Assembly: GCF_004005995.1 (NCBI RefSeq)
Contig: NZ_CP034767.1
Location: 1,736,001-1,800,000 of the forward strand
DNA from: Devosia sp. 1566
Lineage (GTDB): Bacteria; Pseudomonadota; Alphaproteobacteria; Rhizobiales; Devosiaceae
Direction: 5' to 3'
Length of the DNA: 64,000 nt
Part shown: piece after piece, positions 37,568-47,931 of the stretch
Position numbering within the stretch: position 1 is the first letter of the stretch
Layout: the number at the start of each line of letters is the position of its first letter
Program-made: the position numbers and the translations under genes
The notes under the pieces: generated by a model
What the model was told of the DNA's origin: nothing
Seen by the model: only the letters and a program-made list of their open reading frames with translations
Database searches by the model: none

Positions 37568-38571
37568 GCGGCAACCCTCCAGTCGGCGGCATAAAGGCGA
37601 GAGATCATGCTGAGCACCTCAGGCGGCGACTCACAGTTAAGCAGCGCGGTGCGAGTGGCTTTGTCGAAGGAAAGACCCGCCGCTTCCGCATACCAGTCGA
37701 GGTGCTTGCGGGCGGCGCGAAGGCCAACAGCGGTGCCATATTCAAGCAGGATCGCTTCGTAATGCTCGGCGACGAGTTCGGCCAGCGCAGTGCCGATCGG
37801 TGCCGGAGCGGGCGCTTCGCCAGCAAGCTCGGCGCCGATTTGACCCACCGCCCAGGGGCGGCCTTGGGCCCCCCGGCCCAGCATCACCGCTGCAGCGCCC
37901 GACAGGGCCAGCGCCTCGCGCGCCGTGGCGAGATCGATGATGTCGCCATTGACCACAACGGGCACTGAGACAGCCTCAACCACGGCGCGCACGCGGTCCC
38001 AGCGGGCCTGGCCCTTGTAGAATTGCTGGCGAGTGCGCCCATGCACCGTGATCATCTGCGCTCCCGCCTCGACCGCCCGTCGGGCGATTTCGGGCGCGTT
38101 GAGCGTGTCGTCGTCCCAGCCCAAACGCATTTTCACCGTGACAGGAAGCGGAGTGGCGGTCACAACAGCATCCACCAGGGCAATGGCCTGATCGGGCACC
38201 CGCATCAGGGCTGAACCGGAATACCCGTTGGTCACCCGCTTGGCGGGACAGCCGAAATTGATGTCGATGATATCAGCGCCAGCCTCATAGGCCGCGCGCG
38301 CCCCAGCGGCCATCCACTCTGCTTCGCAGCCGGCCAACTGTACCATATGCGGCAGGGAGCCGGCGGGCTTGCCGAGCTTGCGCACCATGTCCTGGTGTCC
38401 GGTGGTGAGCGCGGCGCTGGCGATCATCTCCGACACTACCATGCCGGCACCGAAGCGCTCGGCCAGGGAGCGGAACGGGCGGTCGGTTATGCCCGCCATT
38501 GGGGCCAGCAAGGCATTGTTCGGAAGCTGATGCTTTCCGATGCTCAACGCGCAGGCAAACTTACTCACCAA
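37564..38571 (-). CDS. dusB: tRNA-dihydrouridine synthase, NifR3/DusB type
   Basis: FMN enzyme of about 335 aa that reduces uridine in the tRNA D-loop. APMAGITDRPFRSLAERFGA is the FMN-binding opening, and the catalytic cysteine lies in DIINFGCPAKRVTNGYSGSA. MITVHGRTRQQFYKG and MLGRGAQGRPW complete the signature. The start is TTG 38571 or 38547 (before SIGKHQL); neither has a strong ribosome-binding site. First gene of the nifR3-ntrBC-ntrYX block, as in many Rhizobiales. Confidence 0.93.
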   Translation of the reverse strand: MVSKFACALSIGKHQLPNNALLAPMAGITDRPFRSLAERFGAGMVVSEMIASAALTTGHQDMVRKLGKPAGSLPHMVQLAGCEAEWMAAGARAAYEAGADIIDINFGCPAKRVTNGYSGSALMRVPDQAIALVDAVVTATPLPVTVKMRLGWDDDTLNAPEIARRAVEAGAQMITVHGRTRQQFYKGQARWDRVRAVVEAVSVPVVVNGDIIDLATAREALALSGAAAVMLGRGAQGRPWAVGQIGAELAGEAPAPAPIGTALAELVAEHYEAILLEYGTAVGLRAARKHLDWYAEAAGLSFDKATRTALLNCESPPEVLSMISRLYAADWRVAA

Positions 38572-38742
38572 CTGCCCCGGATTTATTCACTTCGTGGGAT
38601 TTGCCTGCACAATAATCAATTCCACCGAGCACGCAACAGTCAAACGCTGCGCTGAGGGAGAGGCCTGCCTGCACTTGCCGCATGGCTGCAGCGCGGTTAG
38701 ACCAGCGCGATGTGACGGTTTGTTGTTTCAGGTTCCCTGCTT

Positions 38743-39936
38743 ATGCGTTCTCGATCCATTGCCGTCATCGTTGTTGCTGCGGGGCGCGGCGAACGAGCCG
38801 CTGCAGGCGGCGTTTCCGAGCCCAAACAGTATCGCATGCTGGCGGGCGAGGCGGTGCTGTCGCGCACCCTCAAGGCATTTCTGGGGCTGCCCGAAGTTCA
38901 ATATGTGCTGCCGGTTATCCATGCCGAGCATGCCGATCGCTTTGCGGCTCTAGAATTGCAGCATGAGAATCTATTGCCCCCGGTGTCTGGCGGCGCTACC
39001 CGGCAGGCTTCGGTGCTGGAGGGGCTAAAAAGCCTCGCCAAGCTGCGGCCGGACTACGTCTTGATCCAGGACGCTGCTCGCCCGCTGGTGGAAGGTGACG
39101 TGGTCGCCGGGGTGATCGATGCGCTTGCCGAACTGGAAGGCGCCCTGCCCGCCGTAGGAGTAACCGACACCATCAAGCGCTCGCCGGATGGCGCCCTGGT
39201 CACGGCGACCGAGGATCGCTCGACCTTGTTTGCGGCGCAGACCCCACAGGGTTTCCGCTTTCCCCAGTTGTTCTCGGCGCATATGCGCGCTTCGACGGTG
39301 CGGCGCACCTTCACCGACGATGCCGAGATCGCCGAATGGGCCGGCCTACGGGTAGGGCTGGTGCCGGGCACGCATCGCAATATCAAGATTACCCACCCAA
39401 ATGATTTCCAGCTAGCCGAGCGCCTGCTGGCAGGAGCTGAGATGATCACAGAAACCCGTGTTGGCACCGGCTTTGACGTGCACCCCTTCGAGCCGGGCGA
39501 CGCTGTCTGGCTGGGCGGCGTGCGTATTCCACACACCGCCAAGCTCAAGGGTCACTCTGACGCGGACGTGGCGCTGCATGCCCTCACCGACGCTCTGCTG
39601 GGTGCCATAGGCGAAGGGGATATCGGCATTCATTTTCCGCCCAGCGACGACCGATGGAAAGGCGTGGGTTCTGTCGTGTTCCTGCGGCACGCCGGTGACC
39701 TCGTGAACAAAGCGGGCGGCCGGATCGTTAATGTCGACGTCACGATAGTTTGCGAGCGGCCGCGGATTGCCGAACATGTGCCCGCCATGCAAGCTGTGAT
39801 CGGCGAGGCGCTTGGAATTGCGACTACGAGAATCGCGATCAAGGCGACGACGAACGAGCGGCTCGGTTTTATCGGGCGGGAGGAAGGAATGGTCGCCATG
39901 GCCAGCGCCAGCATTGAACTGCCGAGGCTCGATTGA
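38743..39936 (+). CDS. ispDF: Bifunctional IspD/IspF isoprenoid biosynthesis enzyme
   Basis: 397 aa fusion of two MEP-pathway enzymes. Residues 1 to about 230 are IspD (CDP-ME synthase): VVAAGRGERAAAGG, KQYRMLAG, LIQDAARPLV. Residues from about 236 are IspF (MECDP synthase): TRVGTGFDVHPFEPGD with the zinc Asp and His, GHSDADVALHALTDALLGA and KATTNERLGFIGREEG. The fusion is typical of Alphaproteobacteria. Divergent from dusB; the stop overlaps pncC (TGATG). Confidence 0.97.
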   Translation: MRSRSIAVIVVAAGRGERAAAGGVSEPKQYRMLAGEAVLSRTLKAFLGLPEVQYVLPVIHAEHADRFAALELQHENLLPPVSGGATRQASVLEGLKSLAKLRPDYVLIQDAARPLVEGDVVAGVIDALAELEGALPAVGVTDTIKRSPDGALVTATEDRSTLFAAQTPQGFRFPQLFSAHMRASTVRRTFTDDAEIAEWAGLRVGLVPGTHRNIKITHPNDFQLAERLLAGAEMITETRVGTGFDVHPFEPGDAVWLGGVRIPHTAKLKGHSDADVALHALTDALLGAIGEGDIGIHFPPSDDRWKGVGSVVFLRHAGDLVNKAGGRIVNVDVTIVCERPRIAEHVPAMQAVIGEALGIATTRIAIKATTNERLGFIGREEGMVAMASASIELPRLD

Positions 39937-40439
39937 TGACCCTCACACCAGAGCCTGGTCGGGCGGAGCGCGTCATCGCGCTGCTGGCTGCTGCCGGCAA
40001 GACCATCGTCACGGCCGAAAGCTGTACCGGGGGGATGATCGGGGCGGCCATCACCGATGTTCCCGGCTCATCATCGGCCTTTTACGGCGGCTATATCACC
40101 TACGCGAACGCGGCCAAGTCGCGCATGATCCAGGTGCAGCCCCGCTTGATCCGGGATTATGGCGCCGTGTCCAACCAGGTTGCCCGCGCCATGGCGGACG
40201 GCGCGCGCAACACGGCGCGGGCTGACTACGCCCTGTCAGTCACTGGTATTGCCGGTCCGGACGGGGGCAGCGAGAAAAAACCGGTGGGCCTGGTTTATGT
40301 AGCGATGTCGTCAGAACTCGCGACCGTCGTGATCGAGCACCGCTTCGGCGATCTGGGTCGCGACGGTATCCGCCGCGCCAGCGTCGATGCAGCGCTCGAT
40401 TTGGCGCTTCAGGTGCTAGCGGATGTTCAAAGCCCGTAG
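39936..40439 (+). CDS. pncC: Nicotinamide-nucleotide amidohydrolase PncC (CinA C-terminal family)
   Basis: Deamidates nicotinamide mononucleotide in the NAD salvage cycle; 167 aa, a stand-alone CinA C-terminal domain. The signature TVTAESCTGGMIGAAITDVP-type block is present as VTAESCTGGMIGAAITDV, with GSSSAFYGGYITYANAAK and VTGIAGPDGGSEKKPVGLVY. ATG 39936 overlaps the ispDF stop. The 3' end overlaps the convergent RatA-like gene by 13 bp. Confidence 0.93.
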   Translation: MTLTPEPGRAERVIALLAAAGKTIVTAESCTGGMIGAAITDVPGSSSAFYGGYITYANAAKSRMIQVQPRLIRDYGAVSNQVARAMADGARNTARADYALSVTGIAGPDGGSEKKPVGLVYVAMSSELATVVIEHRFGDLGRDGIRRASVDAALDLALQVLADVQSP

Positions 40440-40867
40440 CGCCGGTCCGCTTCCTCGCCAAAGGCGCGCATGATCTCTTCCTGCTTGGCCGCAAAGGCCG
40501 GCTCGGCTACCGCCGCAATGAAGGGATTGGAGATCTTGAAATCGATCTCGAAACGCACACGGGTGCCCTCCCCTTCCGGCTCGAAGCGCCAGCGACTGTC
40601 GAGATGGCTAAAGGGACCGTCCACCGCCTTGGCATCGATTACCAATGCTTCAGGATCCAGCTTCACCCGGCTCGTATAGGCCTGTGTGATGGGACCAAAG
40701 GACAGGGTCATGCGGGCGAGCCGGGTACTCTCGGGTGCGGCCGGGTCGGGCTGCACCACCATGTTACGGCAATTGGGCACGAAACGCGGGTAGTCTTCCA
40801 GATCGGCGACGATTTCGAACATGCGTTGGGGCAGATGCGGCACATGCCGCTCAAAAGTACGTTTCAT
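40427..40867 (-). CDS. RatA/COQ10-family START-domain protein
   Basis: 146 aa. The family opening RHVPHLPQRMFEIVADLEDY with FVPNCRNMVV and the late FEIDFKISNPFIAAVAEPAF are typical of the COQ10/RatA group, which binds ubiquinone or, in E. coli, acts on ribosome assembly. Ubiquinone chaperoning is the likely role in this lineage. ATG 40867 overlaps the lipA stop (TGATG), the usual lipA-coq10 pairing in Rhizobiales. Confidence 0.92.
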   Translation of the reverse strand: MKRTFERHVPHLPQRMFEIVADLEDYPRFVPNCRNMVVQPDPAAPESTRLARMTLSFGPITQAYTSRVKLDPEALVIDAKAVDGPFSHLDSRWRFEPEGEGTRVRFEIDFKISNPFIAAVAEPAFAAKQEEIMRAFGEEADRRYGL

Positions 40868-41820
40868 CAATAACCAAGCTTCTGGAGCCGTGCAGTGCGA
40901 AGGCGTGCGAAATCTTCGCCCGCATGGTGGGACGAGCGCGTAAGCGGGCTAGAGGACACGAGGGAGAAGCCCTTAGCCGTCGCCACGGTCGCGTAGGACT
41001 TGAACTCCTCGGGGGTTACGAACCGCTGCAGCGGATAGTGCTTCTTGGTGGGCTGCAGATACTGGCCAATGGTGAGGAAGTCCACATCGGCTGAGCGCAG
41101 ATCGTCCATCAGCTGGAGCACTTCGTTGCGCTCTTCGCCCAGCCCAACCATGATGCCTGATTTGGTGAACATGGTGGGATCGAGCTCCTTGACCTTTTGC
41201 AGCAGGCGGATGGAGTGGAAGTAACGGGCGCCTGGCCGCACCTTCAGATATTTGGACGGCACCGTTTCTAGATTATGGTTGAACACATCGGGCTTGGCGG
41301 CGACCACGATCTCCAATGCGCCATCCTTGCGCAGGAAATCGGGGGTCAAAATCTCGATCGTGGTGCCAGGGTTGCTGGCGCGGATCGCCAGGATCACTTC
41401 GGCGAAGTGCCGGGCACCGCCGTCAGCCAGGTCATCGCGATCCACCGAAGTGATCACGACGTGTTCGAGCCCGAGCTTCTGCACGGCCTTGGCGACATTC
41501 TCCGGCTCATTGGGATCAAGCGGCCCCGGCAGGCCCGTGCGCACATTGCAAAAGGCGCAGGCGCGGGTGCAGATCTCGCCCATGATCATCATGGTCGCGT
41601 GCTTCTTACTCCAGCACTCGCCGATATTGGGGCAGCCCGCTTCCTCGCACACCGTGACGAGATTGTTCTCGCGCACGATCTGCTGGGTTTCCTTGTAGAC
41701 CGGCGAGCCCGGCGCACGGACGCGAATCCAGTCGGGCTTGCGCAGGACGGCGTTGTCGGGCCGGTGCTCCTTTTCAGGATGACGGGGCCGGAGGAGCGAA
41801 TTGTCGATGAGCGTAACCAA
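40867..41820 (-). CDS. lipA: Lipoyl synthase LipA
   Basis: Radical-SAM enzyme of 317 aa inserting two sulfurs into octanoyl-lipoyl domains. The auxiliary cluster cysteines are Cys58, Cys63, Cys69 ([13 protein letters not shown]), the radical-SAM cluster is Cys84, Cys88, Cys91 ([13 protein letters not shown]), and the C-terminal serine is in TRSSHHAGE. The start is TTG 41820 with AGGA 8 nt upstream. It sits near the pyruvate dehydrogenase genes, whose E2 and E1-beta carry the lipoyl domains it modifies. Confidence 0.97.
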   Translation of the reverse strand: MVTLIDNSLLRPRHPEKEHRPDNAVLRKPDWIRVRAPGSPVYKETQQIVRENNLVTVCEEAGCPNIGECWSKKHATMMIMGEICTRACAFCNVRTGLPGPLDPNEPENVAKAVQKLGLEHVVITSVDRDDLADGGARHFAEVILAIRASNPGTTIEILTPDFLRKDGALEIVVAAKPDVFNHNLETVPSKYLKVRPGARYFHSIRLLQKVKELDPTMFTKSGIMVGLGEERNEVLQLMDDLRSADVDFLTIGQYLQPTKKHYPLQRFVTPEEFKSYATVATAKGFSLVSSSPLTRSSHHAGEDFARLRTARLQKLGY

Positions 41821-41909
41821 GATAAGGTCCTGACTGGCACGGTGTGCCTGCTATATCGCTCCCTTACGGGGCCGGTTCAACCCAGCCTCTCGTTGCATGA
41901 CGGAGAAGT

Positions 41910-42956
41910 TCAAACCCTCTCCATCACCTCGGCGATTTCGACCCACTCCCCATCGCGAAATGCCGAAAGGATCGTCGCCTGGACGAGGGCTAGGGAATAA
42001 AGGTTGTCCTCGCCCGAACTGAAGCGAGCCGGGACCGACCCGGTCTCGATCACCTTGGCGACCGCGGCTAGGGTTCCCCTGCGGTCGGGGTATTCCACCG
42101 GCGCCAGTTCAACCTGCTTGGGCTGAGCATCACGCTCGCGGGTTTGCAGCCGATCCGGACCCGCCTTGCCCATGAAGTGATCCCGCGAGGTCCACCAGAT
42201 TTCGCCTTCCGAGCAGTCGATGGTCCATTCCCCGGCCCAGGGCGTGGCCGGACCATTGCTCATCCAGGAGCCCCGATAAGAGACAATCACGCCCTTCTCG
42301 AACTCTATTGTCGCAACGCCTGTCGGGTGATGCCCAAAGGGGCTGCCCGCCGGGTTCCAGGTGCGGCAGGACACGCGCTTGGGATTGTCGTTGAGCACCA
42401 TGCGCATCAGGTCAAAATGGTGGATCGACATATCAGCAAGCAGCGGATCGGGCATGTCCCAATAGCGGTAGCCCTGGGACGGCGCATGCCGGCGGAAGTC
42501 GATGGAAACCAGATTGATTGGCCCGAACTTTTGCGCGCCGATCATTTCCGCGGCGGCGATCGGAGCTGGCTGGAAGCGGTAGTTCTGGCTGACCATCAAG
42601 ATACGGTTGCGCGCTTTGGCGAGCGCCACCAACTCCTTGGCCTGCGCGATAGTTGAGGCAAAGGGCTTTTCGACGATGACGTTGAAATCGAGTTCAAGCG
42701 CCTGCTTGACCACCGGATAGTGTGCTTCGGTGCGCAAGGTGGCGATCACCAGATCCGCTTCAACGCTGCGGGCAGCTTCTTCGAGGCTCAGAAAGCATTT
42801 GTTCTGGGGGACACCCAGTTCAGCCTGGACGCGCGCAATCGCCTCGGGATTGGCATCCACATAGGCCACCATCTCGACCGTGGGGACCTGGGGAATAACT
42901 TCCTTGGTCCAGTCAAAGCCCCAGAACCCGAGGCCGACCTGAATGGCTTTGACCAT
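41910..42956 (-). CDS. Gfo/Idh/MocA-family oxidoreductase
   Basis: NAD(P)-dependent sugar or inositol dehydrogenase-like protein, 348 aa. The Rossmann opening is IQVGLGFWGFDW, and the catalytic lysine is in the conserved VIVEKPFAST. DMSIHHFDLMRMVL carries the HxxD pattern of the second domain. The substrate is unknown. It is inserted between lpd and lipA on the same strand, with short gaps (48 and 89 bp), though its role is probably unrelated. Confidence 0.9.
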   Translation of the reverse strand: MVKAIQVGLGFWGFDWTKEVIPQVPTVEMVAYVDANPEAIARVQAELGVPQNKCFLSLEEAARSVEADLVIATLRTEAHYPVVKQALELDFNVIVEKPFASTIAQAKELVALAKARNRILMVSQNYRFQPAPIAAAEMIGAQKFGPINLVSIDFRRHAPSQGYRYWDMPDPLLADMSIHHFDLMRMVLNDNPKRVSCRTWNPAGSPFGHHPTGVATIEFEKGVIVSYRGSWMSNGPATPWAGEWTIDCSEGEIWWTSRDHFMGKAGPDRLQTRERDAQPKQVELAPVEYPDRRGTLAAVAKVIETGSVPARFSSGEDNLYSLALVQATILSAFRDGEWVEIAEVMERV

Positions 42957-43004
42957 CTGGCTTGTTCCCTGTGTTTGTCCGCAGCGCGCTCGGTGCCGGC
43001 GCGA

Positions 43005-44444
43005 CTAGACGTTCAACGCCCGCCCATAGGCATCCAGCACGCTTTCCTTCATCGTCTCGCTCAGCGTAGGGTGCGGGAAGATGGTGTGGATCAGCTCTTC
43101 CTCGGTGGTTTCGAGGTTCATGGCGATCACAAAGCCCTGGATCAATTCGGTCACTTCAGCCCCGATCATGTGGGCACCGAGCAACTCGCCGGTCTTGGCG
43201 TCGAAGATGGTTTTGACGAGGCCATCGGGTTCGCCCAGCGCAATGGCCTTGCCATTGCCCACGAATGGGAAGCGCCCAACCTTGATCTCGCGGCCGCTTT
43301 CCTTGGCCTTGGCTTCGGTAAGACCCACGCTGGCCACCTGCGGCTCGCAATAGGTGCAACCCGGGACCTTTAGCTTTTCCAACGGATGCGCATGCATACC
43401 GGCGATCTTTTCCACGGTGATCACCGCTTCATGCTCGGCTTTGTGCGCCAGCATGGGCGGACCGGCGACATCGCCGATGGCCCAGATACCGTCCACATTG
43501 GTCTTGCCGAAGCTATCGATCACGATGGCGCCGCGCTCGGTTTTCACACCAACGGTCTCAAGCCCGATATTCTCGATATTGCACTGCACACCGATGGCCG
43601 AGATCAGCTTTTCGCCACGGATCTCCTGCTTTTCGCCGCCCTTGAGCTCGACATGAGCAACAATGCCGTCCGCTGTCTTGTCGACCTTGGCCACCTTGGC
43701 TTCGGTCAGGATCTTGATGCCGCGCTTTTCCAGGCGCTTGCGCGCAAGGCCCGAGATCTCGACATCTTCCACCGGCAGGATCTGCGGCAGCAACTCGATA
43801 ATCGTCACTTCCGCCCCCATGGAGCGGTAGAAGGATGCAAACTCGACGCCAATCGCGCCCGAGCCCATCACCACCAGCGACTTGGGCATGCTCGCAGGTT
43901 TCATGGCTTCGAAATAGGTCCAGATGCGTTCCCCATCTGGCTCGATGCCGGGAAGCACGCGCGGACGGGCACCGGTAGCGATAATGATGTTCTTGGCCTT
44001 GTAGGTCCCCTCGCCCAGCGCATTCTTGGGCACCGGGCCCTGCGGCTGCACGATCGCCTTCTTGGTCGGCGCGACACGCACTTCGCCCGGCTTGGTGATG
44101 ACGGCTTCGCCCCAGATGATGTCGACCTTGTTCTTCTTCATCAGGAACTGCACGCCGTTGTTCATCTGCGCCGCAATTGCGCGCGAACGCTTGACGATGG
44201 CATCCATGTCAAAGCCGTAGTCATTGGCCTTGAGCCCGTAATTGCTGGCATGCTCCATATGGCCATAGACCTCGGCCGTGCGCAGCAGAGCCTTGGTGGG
44301 GATGCAGCCCCAGTTGGAACAGATGCCGGCCATGTGCTCGCGCTCGACAATGGCAACTTTCATGCCCAGCTGTGCCCCGCGAATGGCGGCCACATAGCCA
44401 CCAGGGCCGGCGCCGATCACGAGTAGGTCGTATTGGTCAGCCAT
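43005..44444 (-). CDS. lpdA: Dihydrolipoyl dehydrogenase (pyruvate dehydrogenase E3)
   Basis: Flavoprotein of 479 aa that reoxidises dihydrolipoamide. FAD motif VIGAGPGGYVAAIRG, redox disulfide Cys42/Cys47 in GICSNWGCIPTKALL (a CxxxxC variant typical of PDH-type E3 in this class), NAD motif VMGSGAIGVEFASF, second FAD block IWAIGDVAGPPMLAH and the active-site His-Glu pair near HTIFPHPTLSE. Last step enzyme of the pdh operon. Confidence 0.96.
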   Translation of the reverse strand: MADQYDLLVIGAGPGGYVAAIRGAQLGMKVAIVEREHMAGICSNWGCIPTKALLRTAEVYGHMEHASNYGLKANDYGFDMDAIVKRSRAIAAQMNNGVQFLMKKNKVDIIWGEAVITKPGEVRVAPTKKAIVQPQGPVPKNALGEGTYKAKNIIIATGARPRVLPGIEPDGERIWTYFEAMKPASMPKSLVVMGSGAIGVEFASFYRSMGAEVTIIELLPQILPVEDVEISGLARKRLEKRGIKILTEAKVAKVDKTADGIVAHVELKGGEKQEIRGEKLISAIGVQCNIENIGLETVGVKTERGAIVIDSFGKTNVDGIWAIGDVAGPPMLAHKAEHEAVITVEKIAGMHAHPLEKLKVPGCTYCEPQVASVGLTEAKAKESGREIKVGRFPFVGNGKAIALGEPDGLVKTIFDAKTGELLGAHMIGAEVTELIQGFVIAMNLETTEEELIHTIFPHPTLSETMKESVLDAYGRALNV

Positions 44445-44474
44445 TTTGGCCTCCGAATGGTCGATAGAAGCGGC

Positions 44475-45125
44475 TCAAAGAGCCAGCATGGATGCGACGA
44501 CAGGCGCAAGGCCCTCGCCGATTGCGCGGGTATTGGCCGCGTCCAGATGAATGCCGTCCAGCGGATCAGGCGTGGCAACGGTGCTGGCGTCAAAAAAGCC
44601 GGTGTTCAATTCCTGCGCCCGACGCTGGTAGTGCGCTGCGAACTCGCCCGATTCACGCACCGCATGCTCGACGCCGCCAAAGCTCCGGATCATGTCGGCA
44701 TTGTCGGTGGCGCAGGCGAGCGGGGGCGCCACCAGCAAGATTTGTGGTACTGGCTCGTTGAGCATGGCGAAGTGACCACGCGTGAGCTGCACCAGGCGAC
44801 GCATGCCAAAGGATGCGGTCAGCGCGCTGCCGCACACTGCCGGCTTCAGATCATTGGTGCCCAGCATGATAATCACGAGATCAAGCGGAGCATGGCTCGC
44901 GAGCAGCGTCGGCAGGATGCGGGCGCCATTGCGATCGGCGTCAGCGGTCCAGTCGTCAAAGGCCGTGGTGCGACCACCGAGGCCCTCGGCGATCACCCGC
45001 ACCTGACCGCCTAGGCCAGCCTCAAGGACGCTGGGCCAGCGGTTCTCAAAGGCATGGCGCGGGCCGCCAATGAGCGGGTTGGCGCCATAGGTCAGGCTAT
45101 CGCCATAAGCCAGGATGGTTTTCAT
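44475..45125 (-). CDS. SGNH/GDSL-family hydrolase (arylesterase-like)
   Basis: Esterase of about 216 aa. Block I YGDSLTYG has the nucleophile serine; block II reads GLGGRTTAFDD; block III GTNDLK has the oxyanion asparagine; block V DGIHLD has the catalytic Asp-His. No signal peptide, so cytoplasmic. An esterase gene between pdhC and lpd is common in Rhizobiales; its role there is unclear. ATG 45125 or GTG 45134 could be the start; the latter overlaps the pdhC stop. Confidence 0.9.
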   Translation of the reverse strand: MKTILAYGDSLTYGANPLIGGPRHAFENRWPSVLEAGLGGQVRVIAEGLGGRTTAFDDWTADADRNGARILPTLLASHAPLDLVIIMLGTNDLKPAVCGSALTASFGMRRLVQLTRGHFAMLNEPVPQILLVAPPLACATDNADMIRSFGGVEHAVRESGEFAAHYQRRAQELNTGFFDASTVATPDPLDGIHLDAANTRAIGEGLAPVVASMLAL

Positions 45126-45130
45126 CGCGC

Positions 45131-46522
45131 TCACGCCAGCATCATCACGGGAGTTTCGATCAGGCCCTTGAACACGCCCAGGAGTTCTGCGCCCAGGGCA
45201 CCGTCGACGGCGCGGTGATCGCAGGAGAGCGTAACCGTCATGAACTGGCCGGTCTTGACCTGACCCTTTTCGGCATAAACGCGCTCTTCGCCGGCACCAA
45301 CCGCCAGGATCGTGCCATGGGGAGGGTTGATCACCGCCGCGAAGTGCTTGATGCCGTACATGCCCATATTGGACACCGAAGTGGCGCCGCCCTGATACTC
45401 ATGCGGGGCCAGCTTCTTGTTGCGGGCTCGCGTCGCGAGATCCTTGACCTCCTCGGAGATCTGACGGAGCGACTTGGTGTCGGCTGACTTAACGACTGGC
45501 GTGAACAGCCCGCCGGGCACCGCCACGGCGACCGCAACGTCGGAGCGCTTGTGATAGAGAATGGAGTCGCCCGCCCAGGTGGCGTTTGCCGCTGGCACGC
45601 GCTGCAGGGCCAAGGCCCAAGCCTTCATCACGAAGTCATTGACAGAAAGCTTGAACTCGGGCTTGCCGTCCTTTGATTTTGGCGCACCGGCATTGATCTG
45701 CTCGCGCGCTTCCATCAGCGCGTCGATCCGGCAATCAAGCGTCAGGTAGAAGTGCGGAATGGTCTGCTTGGACTCGGTGAGGCGCTGGGCCACCACCTTG
45801 CGCATGCCGTCGTTCGGCACGATCTCGTAGCTGCCTTCCTCGTACATGGCCATGACCTGGCTCTTGCTGAGGCCTGCGGGAGCGGCGGCGCCAGCGGTCG
45901 ATGCCGGTGCTGCAGCGGCGGCCGGAGCCGTCTTGGGCTGAGTTTTGCCGGAGCGAAGCGCTTCGATATCGGCCTTGATCACGCGGCCCTTGGGGCCGGA
46001 GCCCGCAACGGTCGCGAGATCAATGCCCCTTTCACGCGCCAGGCGCCGGGCAAGCGGCGACGCGAACACCTTACCATTGCCGTTGTTGGCCGAGGGTGCC
46101 GCTGTTGCTGGCGCCGGCGCCTGCGGCTGAGCGTCCACCGGTGCCGTCGAAGTCGTCGAGGTGCCCTTGTCATACATCAGCGTGCCGGCATCGCCCTTGG
46201 CCGGCCCCTCGGCAGCAGGTGGTGCTTCCGCTTTCGGCGGTGCAGCAGGAGCGGGAGCGGATGTAGCATCGGCGCTTTCGCCTTCCTGCAGCAGCACGGC
46301 GATAACGGCATTGACCTTCACGCCGTCGGTGCCTTCGGCCACAAGGATCTTGCCGATCTTGCCCTCGTCCACGGCCTCCACTTCCATGGTGGCCTTGTCG
46401 GTCTCGATTTCGGCGATCACGTCACCGGAGGAAACGGTGTCGCCTTCCTTGACGTGCCATTTGGCAAGCTTGCCCTCTTCCATCGTGGGAGAGAGCGCCG
46501 GCATGGTGATATCGATCGGCAT
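45131..46522 (-). CDS. pdhC: Pyruvate dehydrogenase E2, dihydrolipoyl acetyltransferase
   Basis: 463 aa. One N-terminal lipoyl domain with the modified lysine in [14 protein letters not shown], an Ala/Pro-rich linker, the E3-binding domain [20 protein letters not shown], a second linker and the catalytic domain with the active-site [16 protein letters not shown]. It forms the core of the pyruvate dehydrogenase complex. Followed closely by the SGNH gene and preceded by pdhB at 11 bp. Confidence 0.97.
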   Translation of the reverse strand: MPIDITMPALSPTMEEGKLAKWHVKEGDTVSSGDVIAEIETDKATMEVEAVDEGKIGKILVAEGTDGVKVNAVIAVLLQEGESADATSAPAPAAPPKAEAPPAAEGPAKGDAGTLMYDKGTSTTSTAPVDAQPQAPAPATAAPSANNGNGKVFASPLARRLARERGIDLATVAGSGPKGRVIKADIEALRSGKTQPKTAPAAAAAPASTAGAAAPAGLSKSQVMAMYEEGSYEIVPNDGMRKVVAQRLTESKQTIPHFYLTLDCRIDALMEAREQINAGAPKSKDGKPEFKLSVNDFVMKAWALALQRVPAANATWAGDSILYHKRSDVAVAVAVPGGLFTPVVKSADTKSLRQISEEVKDLATRARNKKLAPHEYQGGATSVSNMGMYGIKHFAAVINPPHGTILAVGAGEERVYAEKGQVKTGQFMTVTLSCDHRAVDGALGAELLGVFKGLIETPVMMLA

Positions 46523-46533
46523 CGGAACTCTCC

Positions 46534-47931
46534 TTAGGAGCGGTAGGTCACGGCATTAACAGCCGCGATCACTTCATCGACATTGGGCAGCGCCAGCTTC
46601 TCGAGATTGGCGGCATAAGGCATCGGCACGTCCTTGCCCGTCACGCGCACCACCGGCGCATCAAGGTAGTCGAATGCCTGCTCCATGACGCGGGCCGAAA
46701 GTTCGGCACCAATGCCGCCCTGCGGCCAGCCTTCTTCCACCGTCACCAGGCGACCGGTCTTCTTGACCGATTCAATAACTGTATCGCTATCCATCGGGCG
46801 CAGCGTACGCAGGTCGATCAGTTCCACATCAACGCCAGCGGCGACCAGCTTCTCGGTTGCCTGCGTGGCGTAGCGCATGCCCATGGAGAAGGACACGATC
46901 GTTACATCAGCACCCTTGCGGGCGATGCGGGCCTTGCCGATGGGCAGCAGGAAATCGTCCATCTTGGGCACAAGGCCGCTCGAGCCGTAGAGAATCTCGT
47001 TCTCGAGGAAGATCACGGGATTGGGCGAGCGGATCGCGGACTTGAGCAGACCTTTGGCATCGGCGGCACTATAGGGCGCCACGACGGTCAGGCCCGGAAC
47101 ATGGCTGTACCATGCCGAAAAGTCCTGGCTGTGCTGGGCGCCCACGCGCGCTGCCGGACCATTGGGGCCGCGGAACACCATGGGCGCATTAACCTGGCCG
47201 CCCGACATATAAAGCTGCTTGGCGGCGGAGTTGATGATCTGGTCAATCGCCTGCATGGCGAAGTTGAAGGTCATGAACTCGACAATCGGCTTGAGGCCGG
47301 CGAAAGCGGCGCCGACTGCCAGCCCAGCAAACCCGTGCTCGGTGATCGGCGTGTCAACGACGCGCTCGGGACCGAACTCTTCGAGCAGGTTCTGGGTGAT
47401 TTTGTAGGCACCCTGGTACTGGGCGACTTCCTCGCCAATGATGAAGACGTCCTTGTCGCGCCGCAACTCCTCGGCCATGGCCTCGTTGAGTGCCTGGCGG
47501 ACCGTCATCTCAACCATCTCAACGCCTTCAGGCAGGTCGGGATCGCTCTGAGCGGCAAACTTGGGTGCTTCGGCAGCGCCTGGTGCTTTGGCTTCAGCCG
47601 GAACCGAGGTGGTCTCGGCAACGGGTGACTGGCCCTGAGGATCGGACGATGAAGCCTGGGCAGCGTTTTCCTTGGCTTCGCCAAGTTCTTCGTCTTCGCC
47701 CAGGACCAGGGCAATGGGCGTGTTGACCTTAACGCCTTCAGTGCCTTCCTCGATCATCAGCGACTGAACGGTGCCGCTATCAACAGCTTCCACTTCCATG
47801 GTCGCCTTGTCGGTCTCGATTTCGGCCAGAACGTCGCCGGGCGAGACTTTGTCGCCGACCTTCACGAGCCACTTGGAAAGCTTGCCTTCTTCCATGGTCG
47901 GAGAAAGTGCAGGCATGAGAATTTGAGGCAT
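46534..47931 (-). CDS. pdhB: Pyruvate dehydrogenase E1 component, beta subunit with lipoyl domain
   Basis: 465 aa, about 140 aa longer than ordinary E1-beta because of an N-terminal lipoyl domain ([20 protein letters not shown]) and an acidic/Ala-Pro linker; the fusion is typical of Alphaproteobacteria. The E1-beta part starts near [20 protein letters not shown] and shows [40 protein letters not shown] and [17 protein letters not shown]. Pairs with PdhA. Confidence 0.97.
   Translation of the reverse strand: MPQILMPALSPTMEEGKLSKWLVKVGDKVSPGDVLAEIETDKATMEVEAVDSGTVQSLMIEEGTEGVKVNTPIALVLGEDEELGEAKENAAQASSSDPQGQSPVAETTSVPAEAKAPGAAEAPKFAAQSDPDLPEGVEMVEMTVRQALNEAMAEELRRDKDVFIIGEEVAQYQGAYKITQNLLEEFGPERVVDTPITEHGFAGLAVGAAFAGLKPIVEFMTFNFAMQAIDQIINSAAKQLYMSGGQVNAPMVFRGPNGPAARVGAQHSQDFSAWYSHVPGLTVVAPYSAADAKGLLKSAIRSPNPVIFLENEILYGSSGLVPKMDDFLLPIGKARIARKGADVTIVSFSMGMRYATQATEKLVAAGVDVELIDLRTLRPMDSDTVIESVKKTGRLVTVEEGWPQGGIGAELSARVMEQAFDYLDAPVVRVTGKDVPMPYAANLEKLALPNVDEVIAAVNAVTYRS

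Noticed and set aside
38572..38742. Possible tRNA or small RNA between dusB and ispDF
   Set aside because: No cloverleaf, T-loop consensus or strong hairpin was found; it is better read as a divergent promoter region.
46034..46300. Repetitive-looking Ala/Pro stretch in pdhC as a DNA repeat
   Set aside because: It is the flexible interdomain linker of E2 encoded with biased codons, not a repeat array.
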